64,000 nucleotides of DNA from Acidobacteriaceae bacterium KBS 89 (GCA_000381605.1 KB906755.1:930001-994000); one strand, 5' to 3'. Positions 16,917 to 23,893 are shown, numbered from the stretch's first letter. Program-made: numbers and translations. Notes: generated from the sequence alone by a model not told the origin.

Positions 16917-17260
16917 GGCAAGCCTCTCGGCCTCGGCTTTACGAGCCAACGCTTTCTTTCGATCCTCATCGATAAGGTGATCGATATATGGCTGAGAAGA
17001 TTTCCTGAGGTGGCCAAGCCACCGGCGATACTGACTAAGGGCCTGTGTTCCGGGTGCATCTCCCGCAGGATGGCTGTTCCTGTCCTCACTTGTTTCTGTG
17101 AGCCGCGCGGTTCGCCTTGTCGAACCTTGTCACGATTCTCAGTGACGTTGAATCAAGCCTATCCGATTCACCTTGGCCCGTCGTTGCCCCATCGCAAACT
17201 TGGTGGCCGCCACCTCGCTACAATTCCGGTTTGCCACGCATCGCCATCAAAGGACGCCGC
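16917..17260 (+). repeat. Diverged duplicated module, copy A
   Basis: This segment is similar to 17450-17695 in the same orientation. It shares GGCAAGCCTCTCGG, then CTTTACGAGCCAACGC, a CTGACTAAGGGCCTGT / CTGACAAGGGGCCTGT stretch, TTGCCCC, TACAATTCC and CATCAAAGGAC. Copy A has about 100 extra bases in the middle. On the minus strand it encodes a coiled-coil-like peptide related to the small gene in copy B (KKALARKAEAERLAND) running to a TGA at 16818-16820, but no start codon opens that frame, so it is probably degenerate. Confidence 0.65.
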
Positions 17261-17350
17261 GTGCAAAGAAAAACGGGTACAACCCCCGTTGATGGTTGTA
17301 CCCCGCAAATTCTTTGTTGTGAAACCGACAAGGCCCACAAAGCGGACAGG

Positions 17351-17521
17351 TCAGCCTCTACTTTCATCAACCTTGCGTTCGAGTTGCTTGGCAAGTTTGA
17401 TTGCAGCCTTGTATCTCTCGCGTTCTTCTGCTTGCCGCCGTTTTTCGCTGGCAAGCCTCTCGGCTTCCTCGGCTTTACGAGCCAACGCGTTCTTTTGATC
17501 ATCTTCGTGCAACTGGTTCAT
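17351..17521 (-). CDS. Small charged coiled-coil protein
   Basis: A 56-aa protein. Almost all of it is a highly charged helix (ALARKAEEAERLASEKRRQA) with a heptad-like pattern, ending in VDESRG. It reads divergently from the zinc-ribbon gene at 17665. A related, apparently startless copy lies in repeat copy A. Function unknown. Confidence 0.55.
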   Translation of the reverse strand: MNQLHEDDQKNALARKAEEAERLASEKRRQAEERERYKAAIKLAKQLERKVDESRG

Positions 17522-17695
17522 GGCCCGCTTTCCATTGAGAAATTGGCCACTGCGATACTACTGACAAGGGGCCTGTATTCCGAGTGCAAGTCTATAGCGC
17601 GCTCGGTGGCCAGTCATTGCCCCGCAGCAATTATTGCCCGCCACGCGTCGCCTACAATTCCTGCATGCGACGCATGGCCACCAAAGGACCGCCGC
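17450..17695 (+). repeat. Diverged duplicated module, copy B
   Basis: The partner of 16917-17260, offset by 533 bp at the left edge. It covers the 5' half of the charged small gene, the divergent intergenic region, and the first codons of the zinc-ribbon gene, so both the promoter region and the gene starts were duplicated. Confidence 0.65.
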
Positions 17696-17838
17696 CCACC
17701 TACACAGAGACGTGCACCAACTGTGGCGCGGTCATCCCAGTCAATGAGACGCTATATGTCGATGGCGAGCACAAGTGCTGCCCTCGATGCGGAGGCACCT
17801 ATACCGTCCCAAACCCTACAAAGGCGAGTCTCCCGTAG
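17665..17838 (+). CDS. Small zinc-ribbon protein
   Basis: A 57-aa protein with two C-x2-C pairs, CTNC near residue 16 and CPRC near residue 38, separated by about 20 residues (VIPVNETLYVDGEHK). This is a classic zinc-ribbon spacing. It might bind DNA, RNA or a partner protein. An internal ATG 9 nt later is an alternative start. Its last 23 bp overlap the end of the convergent small gene at 17816-18022. Confidence 0.55.
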   Translation: MRRMATKGPPPTYTETCTNCGAVIPVNETLYVDGEHKCCPRCGGTYTVPNPTKASLP

Positions 17839-18022
17839 GCGGCTCACTATCGAATGAAGAGAGGCCACGATGGGGATGCTCACAGACGTGCGCCTTCTCA
17901 TCCTGTTCCAGTTCCGCTTCGTTCTTTCGCTTGCCTATGGTCAGGTAGCAGGTGGTGCAGATCGAATCAAACGAAACGTCACTATTCTTGCGATGCTTGA
18001 ATGCCGGGATGACCATGACCAT
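17816..18022 (-). CDS. Small cysteine-motif hypothetical protein
   Basis: A 68-aa protein with a central FDSICTTCYLTIGK, an acidic/basic helix (NEAELEQDEKAHVC) and a third cysteine. The pattern C-x2-C followed about 25 residues later by H-x-C suggests a metal-binding fold. Similar short proteins are, as I recall, common in this phylum. The start could be at 18022 or 6 nt later; no strong Shine-Dalgarno is present. Confidence 0.5.
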   Translation of the reverse strand: MVMVIPAFKHRKNSDVSFDSICTTCYLTIGKRKNEAELEQDEKAHVCEHPHRGLSSFDSEPPTGDSPL

Positions 18023-18202
18023 CTACCTGTCCGGGGAGATACGCAGCCTACACGATATGGCAAACCCGCGTCCACCTCTCTCTTTTGACTGTTGAGTGCT
18101 CTTTCTGCGGGGAAACTATAGGGGATTTCACTCAGGCTAGAGCATTGAGACGCTAAGGTCGTTGCTCTAGAACAACGAATCGTCTGCAACGCTGTCGGAT
18201 AC

Positions 18203-18472
18203 ATGGCCAAAGACCGCAAGAAGTCTGCCGCGCCCGAGCCGCCGATCATTCCCCGCATCGGCGACAAGGTCACCATCCCGCGCGCCGGGTCCGTTCTTGA
18301 GGTGGACCAGGTAAGCCGCGATGGCACCGAGGTCACTCTGCAACTTCCCGGAACCAACCCCCGCTGGTTCCGCGTCAAAGCCGATACCCTCACCTACGTC
18401 GAGCGACAGCCTCCCACCAGTACCTCCACCCGTTCACTACTCCGGAGCCAGCCTTCGACGGCGCCGCAGTGA
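18203..18472 (+). CDS. Small beta-rich hypothetical protein
   Basis: An 89-aa protein. Residues about 16-70 (IPRIGDKVTIPRAGSVLEVD, then VTLQLPGTNPRWFRV) look like a small beta-barrel of KOW or SH3-like type; the C-terminus is Ser/Thr/Pro-rich. The stop overlaps the start of the next gene, so the two are probably translated together. No known family. Confidence 0.5.
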   Translation: MAKDRKKSAAPEPPIIPRIGDKVTIPRAGSVLEVDQVSRDGTEVTLQLPGTNPRWFRVKADTLTYVERQPPTSTSTRSLLRSQPSTAPQ

Positions 18473-18660
18473 TGGGGCGCATCGCTACTGTCCAGAAAGA
18501 GAACCTACAGCGGCTCGACGATGACCTCGACATCCTCAAGGCATACCTGAAGACGGAGCACGCCCCAAAAGCTGCGGTGGAGGCGCTCGAACGCTTGACC
18601 GTTGAGCAGCACGTGAGTTGGAAGAAAGCCGTCGATCAGATCAGGAAGCTGAGCCGTTAG
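18472..18660 (+). CDS. Small helical hypothetical protein
   Basis: A 62-aa, mostly helical protein (LQRLDDDLDILKAYLKTEH). Its ATG shares a base with the stop of the preceding gene; a GTG 3 nt earlier is the alternative start. The overlap and composition favour a real gene. Function unknown. Its end overlaps the convergent gene at 18641-18949 by 20 bp. Confidence 0.5.
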   Translation: MGRIATVQKENLQRLDDDLDILKAYLKTEHAPKAAVEALERLTVEQHVSWKKAVDQIRKLSR

Positions 18661-18949
18661 CCGCTTCCTCTAAAGCGACGTTGACAATTTCTTTTTGCCA
18701 ATCAGCGGGCCGGGTGTTGGGCCACGTCGCGGCAAACTCAACAACAATGTATGTTCGCTCTTGCAATAGCAAACATCGCTTGAGTGTTTCTCCCCCGACT
18801 ACACCGCCATCCAAATCAAACTCACTACCGTTGTCCAGCGGCTTCACATGGAATGTCACCGCTTGCGTAAACACTCCGTCAGTTCCGACGGCTGGATACT
18901 GCTTTAGCGACTTCACATTGACCCGGTACCTAAGCGTTTCGTTATCCAT
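18641..18949 (-). CDS. Hypothetical beta-rich protein
   Basis: A 102-aa protein with alternating strands (LRYRVNVKSLKQYPAV, VTFHVKPLDNGSEFDLDG) ending in a short helix (DWQKEIVNVALEEA). No signal peptide or known family. It is divergent from the membrane protein at 19012 with about 60 bp between them. It is a lone gene on this strand in the left arm of the element. Confidence 0.5.
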   Translation of the reverse strand: MDNETLRYRVNVKSLKQYPAVGTDGVFTQAVTFHVKPLDNGSEFDLDGGVVGGETLKRCLLLQERTYIVVEFAATWPNTRPADWQKEIVNVALEEAANGSAS

Positions 18950-19011
18950 TTTTTCCCCGTGACCACATGATAGCGTCGCGGACCCGTATCAAATTGATAT
19001 TATTGGTCGAA

Positions 19012-19569
19012 ATGACAATTGAGAACACAACGGTTCTTTGGTGGACGGCGGGAGTAAACGTCCTCGCGATCCTTGCGGCACCAGCAGTTGCTCTTTGGAT
19101 TCAGCGGAAGGTTGACCGGAAAAAAGCTTCCGATGATCGCCGACAACAGATTTTCAACGCCCTGTGGGTGAACCGGATGCGAGACCATTGGATCGCACGG
19201 ATAGATGCCCTGAACATGATTGACATTGAGTTCTTCAAGGAGAAGCACATCCGTGATTTGTGGGAAGATTTGTTTGCACACTACCGAAATCCGCCAGCCG
19301 GCCTCAGCGAACCTGAAATCCGGCAACAGAGGGTAGAGAAATACTCAACTCTGTTGTTCGAAATCAGCAACACTCTGGGCTACAACTTTGGCCGCGCGTA
19401 CATACGCGACAACATTTACCGGCCCGAATTTCATAACAACATTGATTCCATCGAATACGAAACAAAGGTTCGTATCCTAAACCTTTTGAACAGTGATGCG
19501 CTGCCCGTTCGTTTCGTGACAACGCCTGAGACGGCCCCGGCCACCGCCAACAAACCCGAGGGGTCGTAG
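19012..19569 (+). CDS. Membrane-anchored DUF6680-like protein
   Basis: About 185 residues. One N-terminal membrane helix (VNVLAILAAPAVALWIQ), then a basic turn and a soluble helical domain with QIFNALWVNRMRD and IDALNMIDIEFF. This resembles the DUF6680 family as I remember it, not verified by search. The Met at 19012 puts the membrane helix near the N-terminus; an in-frame ATG at 18967 would add 15 residues. Function unknown. In a satellite-like element such a cargo gene could serve host defence or phage interference, but nothing in the sequence shows that. Confidence 0.55.
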   Translation: MTIENTTVLWWTAGVNVLAILAAPAVALWIQRKVDRKKASDDRRQQIFNALWVNRMRDHWIARIDALNMIDIEFFKEKHIRDLWEDLFAHYRNPPAGLSEPEIRQQRVEKYSTLLFEISNTLGYNFGRAYIRDNIYRPEFHNNIDSIEYETKVRILNLLNSDALPVRFVTTPETAPATANKPEGS

Positions 19570-19642
19570 AGGGTGGGGCAACATCCTTCGAACGCTCCTC
19601 GCGCCCGCGCCTGTGGGCAACGTGATTGTGCAGATCAAACAG

Positions 19643-19671
19643 AAAAGGGGAAGGCCGTTGCGCCTCTCCCC
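19643..19671 (-). terminator. Terminator of the capsid operon
   Basis: Read on the minus strand, GGGGA and AGGC on the one side pair with GCCT and TCCCC on the other with one bulged base, followed by TTTTCTGTTT. It lies about 40 bp after the last minus-strand gene of the capsid run. Confidence 0.6.
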
Positions 19672-19708
19672 CTCTGTTGTTGGGAACCCGATCAGGTCGG
19701 ATTTGAGT

Positions 19709-19942
19709 TTACATCGCGCCTCCCACGAACCGTAGAGCACACCGACAAGATAGGCCGCAACTCTCATCTGCGACTGTGACCCAACGGTTGGTGATAAGGT
19801 CGAACACATCAACTTCGAAATGCTCGCCGCGAAGCGCCCGCTGAGTTGCGCGCTCGATCATGCCCGCGCAACTCTGATTTACTTGGATCGGTGTGCGGTC
19901 ATCTGGATTTGGTTGATTGCCTACCCAGAACGTCCTCGTCAC
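19709..19942 (-). CDS. Hypothetical protein downstream of the prohead protease
   Basis: A 77-aa protein with no recognised family (FWVGNQPNPDDRTPIQV, FEVDVFDLITNRWVTVAD) and two clustered cysteines near the C-terminus. Its ATG overlaps the stop of the protease gene by 4 bp, so it is translationally coupled and probably functions with the capsid genes. It could be a small head-associated or scaffold-like protein, which is a guess. It is the last gene before a terminator. Confidence 0.6.
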   Translation of the reverse strand: MTRTFWVGNQPNPDDRTPIQVNQSCAGMIERATQRALRGEHFEVDVFDLITNRWVTVADESCGLSCRCALRFVGGAM

Positions 19943-20613
19943 GCGAGTTCCTGCGCTTGCCGGGCGAGCGTCTGTAGCTCCATCAGGAACGCTTTGCTCT
20001 CCTCGTCGTCGCCTTCGTCTTCGATGAGCGCGAGGTCATCTCCGGCGGCGTCATCGTCGAACGCGTCACACAGCGACTTCAGGTGCTCCCTGATGCCACG
20101 TTGATGCCGACCGATGGCCTTTATGTGCTCGCTGATGGACTTCAGGTGCTTCTGCCTGTCGGTGTCGCTCAGCGCCTTGATGCCGGTGACCATCGCTGAT
20201 TCATTCATCGGGAAGGTGACGACGCTGCACTCCCAGAGACGCAGCTCCAGTAGTTCGCGAACATCGCCGACCATCCGGTCCTTGATGGTGTCATAGCCAA
20301 TGCTGAGACCTTTCAGGACTGAATTTTTGATCAGGTTATATACCTTCGCTCCCGTCGGGTCCGAGAGCAGAAGCTGTCCCTCGATCATCAGCCCTTGCTG
20401 AGTTTCTTTTGCTTGAAACGTTCCAATGACCTCGGCTGGATTGTGCTGGTATAGCAGAGGCCATTGTTTACCTGCGGTAAGCGTTCGAGTGAATGCTCCG
20501 GGCATAATCTTGTCGCCGCCTAGATCGACATTGCCAAAGACGGCCCCAACGCCGACGAACTTGCCAGCCTCGTCGACGCTCTTGATCTTCAGATTGAAAC
20601 TTGCTCGCTCCAC
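19939..20613 (-). CDS. HK97-type prohead protease
   Basis: About 224 residues of the phage prohead serine protease (U35) family: FVGVGAVFGNVDLGGDKIMP near the start, a LLYQHNPAEVIGTF segment with the catalytic-type histidine, and GLSIGYDTIKDR with the serine. It matures the capsid by cleaving the capsid N-terminal scaffold region. The GTG at 20613 is chosen because AAGGAG lies 5 nt upstream and the family homology begins right there; the frame is open to 20787 but that would overlap the capsid gene. It follows the capsid gene, whereas protease genes usually precede it. Confidence 0.88.
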   Translation of the reverse strand: MERASFNLKIKSVDEAGKFVGVGAVFGNVDLGGDKIMPGAFTRTLTAGKQWPLLYQHNPAEVIGTFQAKETQQGLMIEGQLLLSDPTGAKVYNLIKNSVLKGLSIGYDTIKDRMVGDVRELLELRLWECSVVTFPMNESAMVTGIKALSDTDRQKHLKSISEHIKAIGRHQRGIREHLKSLCDAFDDDAAGDDLALIEDEGDDEESKAFLMELQTLARQAQELA

Positions 20614-20698
20614 GTTTGCTCCTTTCGATTGCATGGACGGACATGCGTGCGGAACGTGCGGAAACCTGCATAATACAGGCTCCGCACGCGGGTTTCTC

Positions 20699-21847
20699 TT
20701 ACGCTGGCGACTGACTGAACGTCCCTGTGATGTAACTCGCAGGCCGTTTGACCACGAGACACAACCGCTTCTCCGCTCGAATCGCAACCTGATTGCGTAC
20801 GAAGAAGTCGCTGTGAGAAGTGCTAATCTCCACCTGCATTTCCATCCGGTCCCGAATCTGCGAGGCGATGGGGCTGCCGCTGCCGATCAAGAAAGTTCCG
20901 CTGGCGATGCTAGTGGTGTAGACCACGGTGAGGCCGAACAGCATAGGCGTCACGTTGGTCTGTGGATCGCCCAAGATGTAGCGGCCATAAGAGTCCTTCG
21001 TCAAGCGCATACCGAACCAGTCGTTCGGGTGCATGACGATGAACGTGGGGTCCAGTTCCTTCGCGGCGGTGATCTGCTGGATGGCGCGGCCCACGATGTC
21101 AATCTTGTTCCAACCCGACGCGGCGGAAAGCAGGGAAGTTGAAAATGCGGTGGCTTGTGTAATCAAACCGTGCAAATTCTCTCCAGTTCCGTCACCCGAA
21201 AGCAACTGAAGCTCCTCTTCCAGATTGACGTAGTACGGCAACGACGACAGCAAAAACCCATTGAGTTCCACGATGTCATCTAGTATTTGGCGAGTTGCCG
21301 GAAGCCAGGTCGCGATGGTGCGCACCTTTTCAGAACTGCTGGTGAAGGTTAGCGCGTTCTCCGGCTTGACACTGGCTTCAGCTACCGGACTGGCAATCCC
21401 CAGCGGTGTAGAAACCCGAATAAAGTCGACCGCCGCCATGCTGGTGGGCGCGGCAGAGAGAATGTCTCTAACGCTGAGGGTCTGCCGCGGTTCTGGCGTG
21501 ATGCCGGGGATTCGATCAAGCGGCAGGACCCCGGTCGTCTGGAAGCCCTGACCCGTCGAGGTCAAAACCGTTTTGGTCTGCAAGATTTCGCGCGTCGTCT
21601 TCGCGTCGAAGTTGAGGAAGATCGAACCCTTCTTGTCGCGGAGCAAACGGTTGACGTCATCGTTTGACCGCAGTTGATCGATGAGCGCAGTTCCACCCGA
21701 GTCGTAGCCGGTTTTGTCGGCCAGTTTGACGTCCAAAGCGTCTACCTGTTTTTGAAGCTTTTCGACGGTGGACTTGGGGCAAGCATTGGCGATAGCAGAT
21801 TTCAATTCGGTCATCGCGGACTTCAACTCAAGATTGAGTTCGGACAT
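20699..21847 (-). CDS. HK97-type major capsid protein
   Basis: A 382-aa protein. The N-terminal 90 residues are helical (MTELKSAIANACPKSTVEKL) like the cleaved delta/scaffold domain. A capsid fold follows with VRTIATWLPATRQILDDIVE, LLSGDGTGENLHGL and, near the end, FFVRNQVAIRAEKRLCLVV. Length is normal for the family. The start has AGGAG about 9 nt upstream. It lies in a minus-strand operon-like run with the protease next. Codon use and intact motifs indicate it is not decaying. Confidence 0.92.
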   Translation of the reverse strand: MSELNLELKSAMTELKSAIANACPKSTVEKLQKQVDALDVKLADKTGYDSGGTALIDQLRSNDDVNRLLRDKKGSIFLNFDAKTTREILQTKTVLTSTGQGFQTTGVLPLDRIPGITPEPRQTLSVRDILSAAPTSMAAVDFIRVSTPLGIASPVAEASVKPENALTFTSSSEKVRTIATWLPATRQILDDIVELNGFLLSSLPYYVNLEEELQLLSGDGTGENLHGLITQATAFSTSLLSAASGWNKIDIVGRAIQQITAAKELDPTFIVMHPNDWFGMRLTKDSYGRYILGDPQTNVTPMLFGLTVVYTTSIASGTFLIGSGSPIASQIRDRMEMQVEISTSHSDFFVRNQVAIRAEKRLCLVVKRPASYITGTFSQSPA

Positions 21848-21997
21848 ACGGACACACTCCTAGTGCGTGAATTTGTGATTTGGGATTTGCCGTCTGGCCA
21901 AGGAGTGGCGTTACGGTCAAGGCAATGAAGCGACGATTCCTACTGACCCACTGCCCAACGTGCGGCGAAGCAGGGAGAAATCGCAATGCTGGCGCAA

Positions 21998-22147
21998 TTA
22001 TGGCACGCCCTCTCTCTCAACAACAGCGAAATGTTTCAACGGGCGCTCAGTATTTTCCGCCGTGTCCCGTTGCTGCGCTGCGTCGATGCGGATGACGGCG
22101 GCCACACTGGTTTCAAGCTCGGCGGCACGCCTACGAAGTACCTTCAT
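21998..22147 (-). CDS. Small hypothetical protein upstream of the capsid gene
   Basis: A 49-aa reading frame beginning 10 nt after the stop of the gene at 22158. It has a basic N-terminus and a helical stretch (ELETSVAAVIRIDAAQQRDT). No family and no clear Shine-Dalgarno. It is kept because of the tight spacing in the same-strand run. The 150 bp between it and the capsid gene hold no further gene. Confidence 0.35.
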   Translation of the reverse strand: MKVLRRRAAELETSVAAVIRIDAAQQRDTAENTERPLKHFAVVEREGVP

Positions 22148-22157
22148 GCGAAGCACG

Positions 22158-22382
22158 TTAGTTGGCAAGAGATGATTCCCCCTCGTACGGCTTCGCCAGT
22201 CCTTGTTGGACCAAAATGTTGTGGAATTGGTCGATGAGAGCGGTCAAGACCTTGATTCTTGCGTCCATGCCCGTCACCAACTTGCCGAGTCCTAGGATGG
22301 CCTCGTTCTGCGCAGCTACGATTTTTTCAAGGTCCTCGCAGGTCTCAATCCGTGTGTTGTTGTTGTCGTTTTGCATTTTCAT
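22158..22382 (-). CDS. Small coiled-coil protein of the element
   Basis: A 74-aa acidic protein that is nearly all helix (EDLEKIVAAQNEAILGLGKL, ALIDQFHNILVQQG). GAGGA lies just upstream of the start, and an ATG 6 nt later is possible. It is placed between the palindrome at 22508 and the capsid gene. By position it could be a scaffold or regulatory protein, but no homology supports this. Confidence 0.55.
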   Translation of the reverse strand: MKMQNDNNNTRIETCEDLEKIVAAQNEAILGLGKLVTGMDARIKVLTALIDQFHNILVQQGLAKPYEGESSLAN

Positions 22383-22507
22383 TTCCTCATTTCGATGGTC
22401 ATCAAAATATCTTCAAAACCTGCGAAAATTTACGGTCGGGTTCCCAGTGGTCGCGGTTGGCGACCCGCAGATAGTTGGAGTACCCCGGTAAGTGGTTGGG
22501 AGTTGGC

Positions 22508-22527
22508 TTGACACCAATTGGTGTCAA
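22508..22527. promoter_or_regulatory. Perfect 20-bp palindrome upstream of the capsid module
   Basis: TTGACACCAATTGGTGTCAA is its own reverse complement over 20 bp. It lies between the PriCT-like gene and the coiled-coil gene that starts the capsid run. Size and symmetry fit the operator of a dimeric helix-turn-helix repressor. It could also be a protein-binding or nicking site in replication. Confidence 0.6.
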
Positions 22528-22573
22528 ATGCTCTCCCACGATGGCTCTGGCTGGCGCGACGTTGGCCCATACG

Positions 22574-22765
22574 CTATCGCGGCCCTTCAACGGCGCGAGC
22601 TGCTATGGGTAAGACTTCGCCCGCGGCTAAGGGAGGCACACATCGCCGGGCGTTCGCTTCGAGTAGAAAGCAGTTCAAGGCGTCGACTTCCATACCGCGG
22701 CGGTGTGCCGTGTGGGCGAGCCGGGCGAGTCCTGCTTGGCGAGCGTTGTCGTCTTTCATCGTCAT
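22574..22765 (-). CDS. Stand-alone primase C-terminal (PriCT-1)-like protein
   Basis: A 63-aa protein. Nearly its whole length resembles the PriCT-1 helical module that normally follows a primase-polymerase domain: LARLAHTAHRRGMEVDAL, then LLEANARRCVPPLAAGEV and a final IAARAV helix. No AEP primase or helicase domain accompanies it. GGAAAG-type purines precede the ATG. It lies about 190 bp downstream of the replication-like gene, with the iterons between. It might help recruit host primase or helicase, or be the remnant of a larger primase. Confidence 0.6.
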   Translation of the reverse strand: MTMKDDNARQAGLARLAHTAHRRGMEVDALNCFLLEANARRCVPPLAAGEVLPIAARAVEGPR

Positions 22766-22894
22766 GGAGCTTTCCTTTCAGGTCGGTGATTCGTTTCGTA
22801 ACCCCTACTACTCAAGTTCTCTATTTCAAGTGTTTTTCAAGTGTTGACGGATACGAAATCTTCAATAGCGACGCTGGCTTTGGTGATTCGCTAA

Positions 22895-22950
22895 TGCAAA
22901 ATTTGCAGCTAAATCTTGCAAAATTTGCAGCCGGAGCATGCAAAATTTGC
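22895..22950. repeat. Three 22-nt-spaced iterons (candidate replication origin)
   Basis: TGCAAAATTTGCA occurs at 22895-22907 and 22917-22929, and TGCAAAATTTGC at 22939-22950. Start-to-start spacing is exactly 22 nt both times, about two helical turns, so the sites face the same side of DNA. The unit is nearly palindromic and AT-rich. The array lies 5 bp beyond the stop of the replication-type gene. This is the form of an iteron origin or of a cooperative repressor site. Confidence 0.7.
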
Positions 22951-22955
22951 GTGGC

Positions 22956-23480
22956 TCACAACGTAGAAAAGTCGAAGTCATAGGTCGGTCGGGTGTGTTG
23001 TTCGGCTGGTTGTGTGGCCAAATTCCAACCAAAGCTGAAGTCGGTATCGCATATATCTACCCCTTCAACTCTCATTGGTTTGGTTTCCGTAGGTACGACT
23101 CGCGCCGCCTTGGTTGTTTCCTCTTCAGTGGGCGATGGAGATTTCGGCTTGTAGGGGAGTTTGGCTTTTGGGTCTTTCGAATACGGCTGCCCCGTCGTCG
23201 CATCGCAGAGTTCGTAGACGTGACGGTTGTAAGTGATGAGACCTTTCGTCACCAGTTCTTTCCTCGCACTGAAGAGGGTGCGCGGAACTATGCCAGCCTT
23301 CTTGCAAAGGTCTCCATCATCGACCTTGAACTGGCGGCTGCTGTGTCTATCGCTCAGCCGGCAGAGCACAATGTAGATTCCTTTGGCACCACCTGACATC
23401 TCTGCCCAATGGTCCTCGTCGACCACAGGGATTGGAAAGCCGGAATAGTTGGGGAACATGGTGGTCATTTGAGTATCCAT
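22956..23480 (-). CDS. Winged-helix replication-initiator-like protein
   Basis: A 174-aa protein. Residues about 27-90 form a helix-turn-helix/winged domain (SGGAKGIYIVLCRLSDRHSS, then LCKKAGIVPRTLFSARKELV and a wing KGLITYNRHVYEL), as in phage replisome-organiser and plasmid RepA-like proteins. The C-terminal 80 residues are Pro/Thr/Glu-rich and probably disordered, ending in an aromatic tail TYDFDFSTL. With iterons immediately after its stop, a role as origin-binding initiator is the best guess; a transcriptional regulator is the alternative. Confidence 0.55.
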   Translation of the reverse strand: MDTQMTTMFPNYSGFPIPVVDEDHWAEMSGGAKGIYIVLCRLSDRHSSRQFKVDDGDLCKKAGIVPRTLFSARKELVTKGLITYNRHVYELCDATTGQPYSKDPKAKLPYKPKSPSPTEEETTKAARVVPTETKPMRVEGVDICDTDFSFGWNLATQPAEQHTRPTYDFDFSTL

Positions 23481-23492
23481 GATGTGTTGCCA

Positions 23493-23621
23493 TCAGCCGC
23501 GCGCTATTGGATGTTTTCCGCGAGGAACTTCTCGAACGCAGAGCACCTTCCGCGTGCGGCGATCAACTGTAAAAAAACCTGCACCACTGTGAGGTCGTCG
23601 TGTTATTGTTTGATTCTCCAT
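23493..23621 (-). CDS. Very small basic hypothetical protein
   Basis: A 42-aa frame starting MENQTITRRPHSGAGFF, with GAGAGGA about 9 nt before the ATG and only 12 bp from the next gene in the same direction. No family. Another frame over the same bases ends in FEKFLAENIQ, which resembles the peptide encoded at 23681-23755, so which frame is used is unclear. Confidence 0.3.
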   Translation of the reverse strand: MENQTITRRPHSGAGFFTVDRRTRKVLCVREVPRGKHPIARG

Positions 23622-23680
23622 TTGCGTGGTCCTCTCGCATGTGGTTGCCGGTTGGCCCCGTCGATCCCTCGGCGGGGCCT

Positions 23681-23755
23681 TCAATTTGCGCTAATTTTGT
23701 TTTCGGCGAGGAACTTTTCGAAAGTTTCGACGGGGCCGTTCCCTTTGAGCTTCAT
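23681..23755 (-). CDS. 24-aa peptide ending in a FEKFLAEN motif
   Basis: ATG to TGA gives MKLKGNGPVETFEKFLAENK and four more residues. It shares FEKFLAEN with another minus-strand frame around 23520-23550, so a short coding-level repeat may exist here. No Shine-Dalgarno is visible, and it is a tentative call. Confidence 0.25.
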   Translation of the reverse strand: MKLKGNGPVETFEKFLAENKISAN

Positions 23756-23863
23756 CGCGTTTCGCGCGCCAATGCTGACTTAGAAATTTTTGATAAATAG
23801 ACCTCTGAATGTGTCTCGGGCATAGTTTTCCTGTGCCCAGAAATAACTCTGGAGTTAGTACAG

Positions 23864-23893
23864 TTTGTTACTGCTTGTTATGGCTTGTTATGG
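23864..23893. repeat. Three tandem 10-bp repeats
   Basis: TTTGTTACTG, CTTGTTATGG and CTTGTTATGG follow one another without spacers, so the units are one helical turn apart. A looser set of similar words (TGTTATGG, TTGCTATGG, TTTGTTA) lies at 15659-15683 near the other end of the element. They could be arm-type integrase or excisionase binding sites. Confidence 0.5.

Noticed and set aside
16776..17857. Two long overlapping plus-strand frames
   Set aside because: They cross the duplicated module and overlap the better supported small minus-strand and zinc-ribbon genes. Their composition is low-complexity and they have no Shine-Dalgarno.
20614..20787. Longer N-terminus for the prohead protease
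   Set aside because: The added 58 residues overlap the capsid gene, are Arg/Ser-rich without family similarity, and a GTG with an ideal Shine-Dalgarno lies exactly where homology begins.
22402..22590. 62-codon minus-strand frame downstream of the PriCT-like gene
   Set aside because: It could start only at TTG with no Shine-Dalgarno and would run through the 20-bp palindrome. No family resemblance.
22895..22950. CRISPR array
   Set aside because: The three repeats are 12-13 bp with 9-nt spacers, far too short for CRISPR, and no cas gene is present anywhere in the window.
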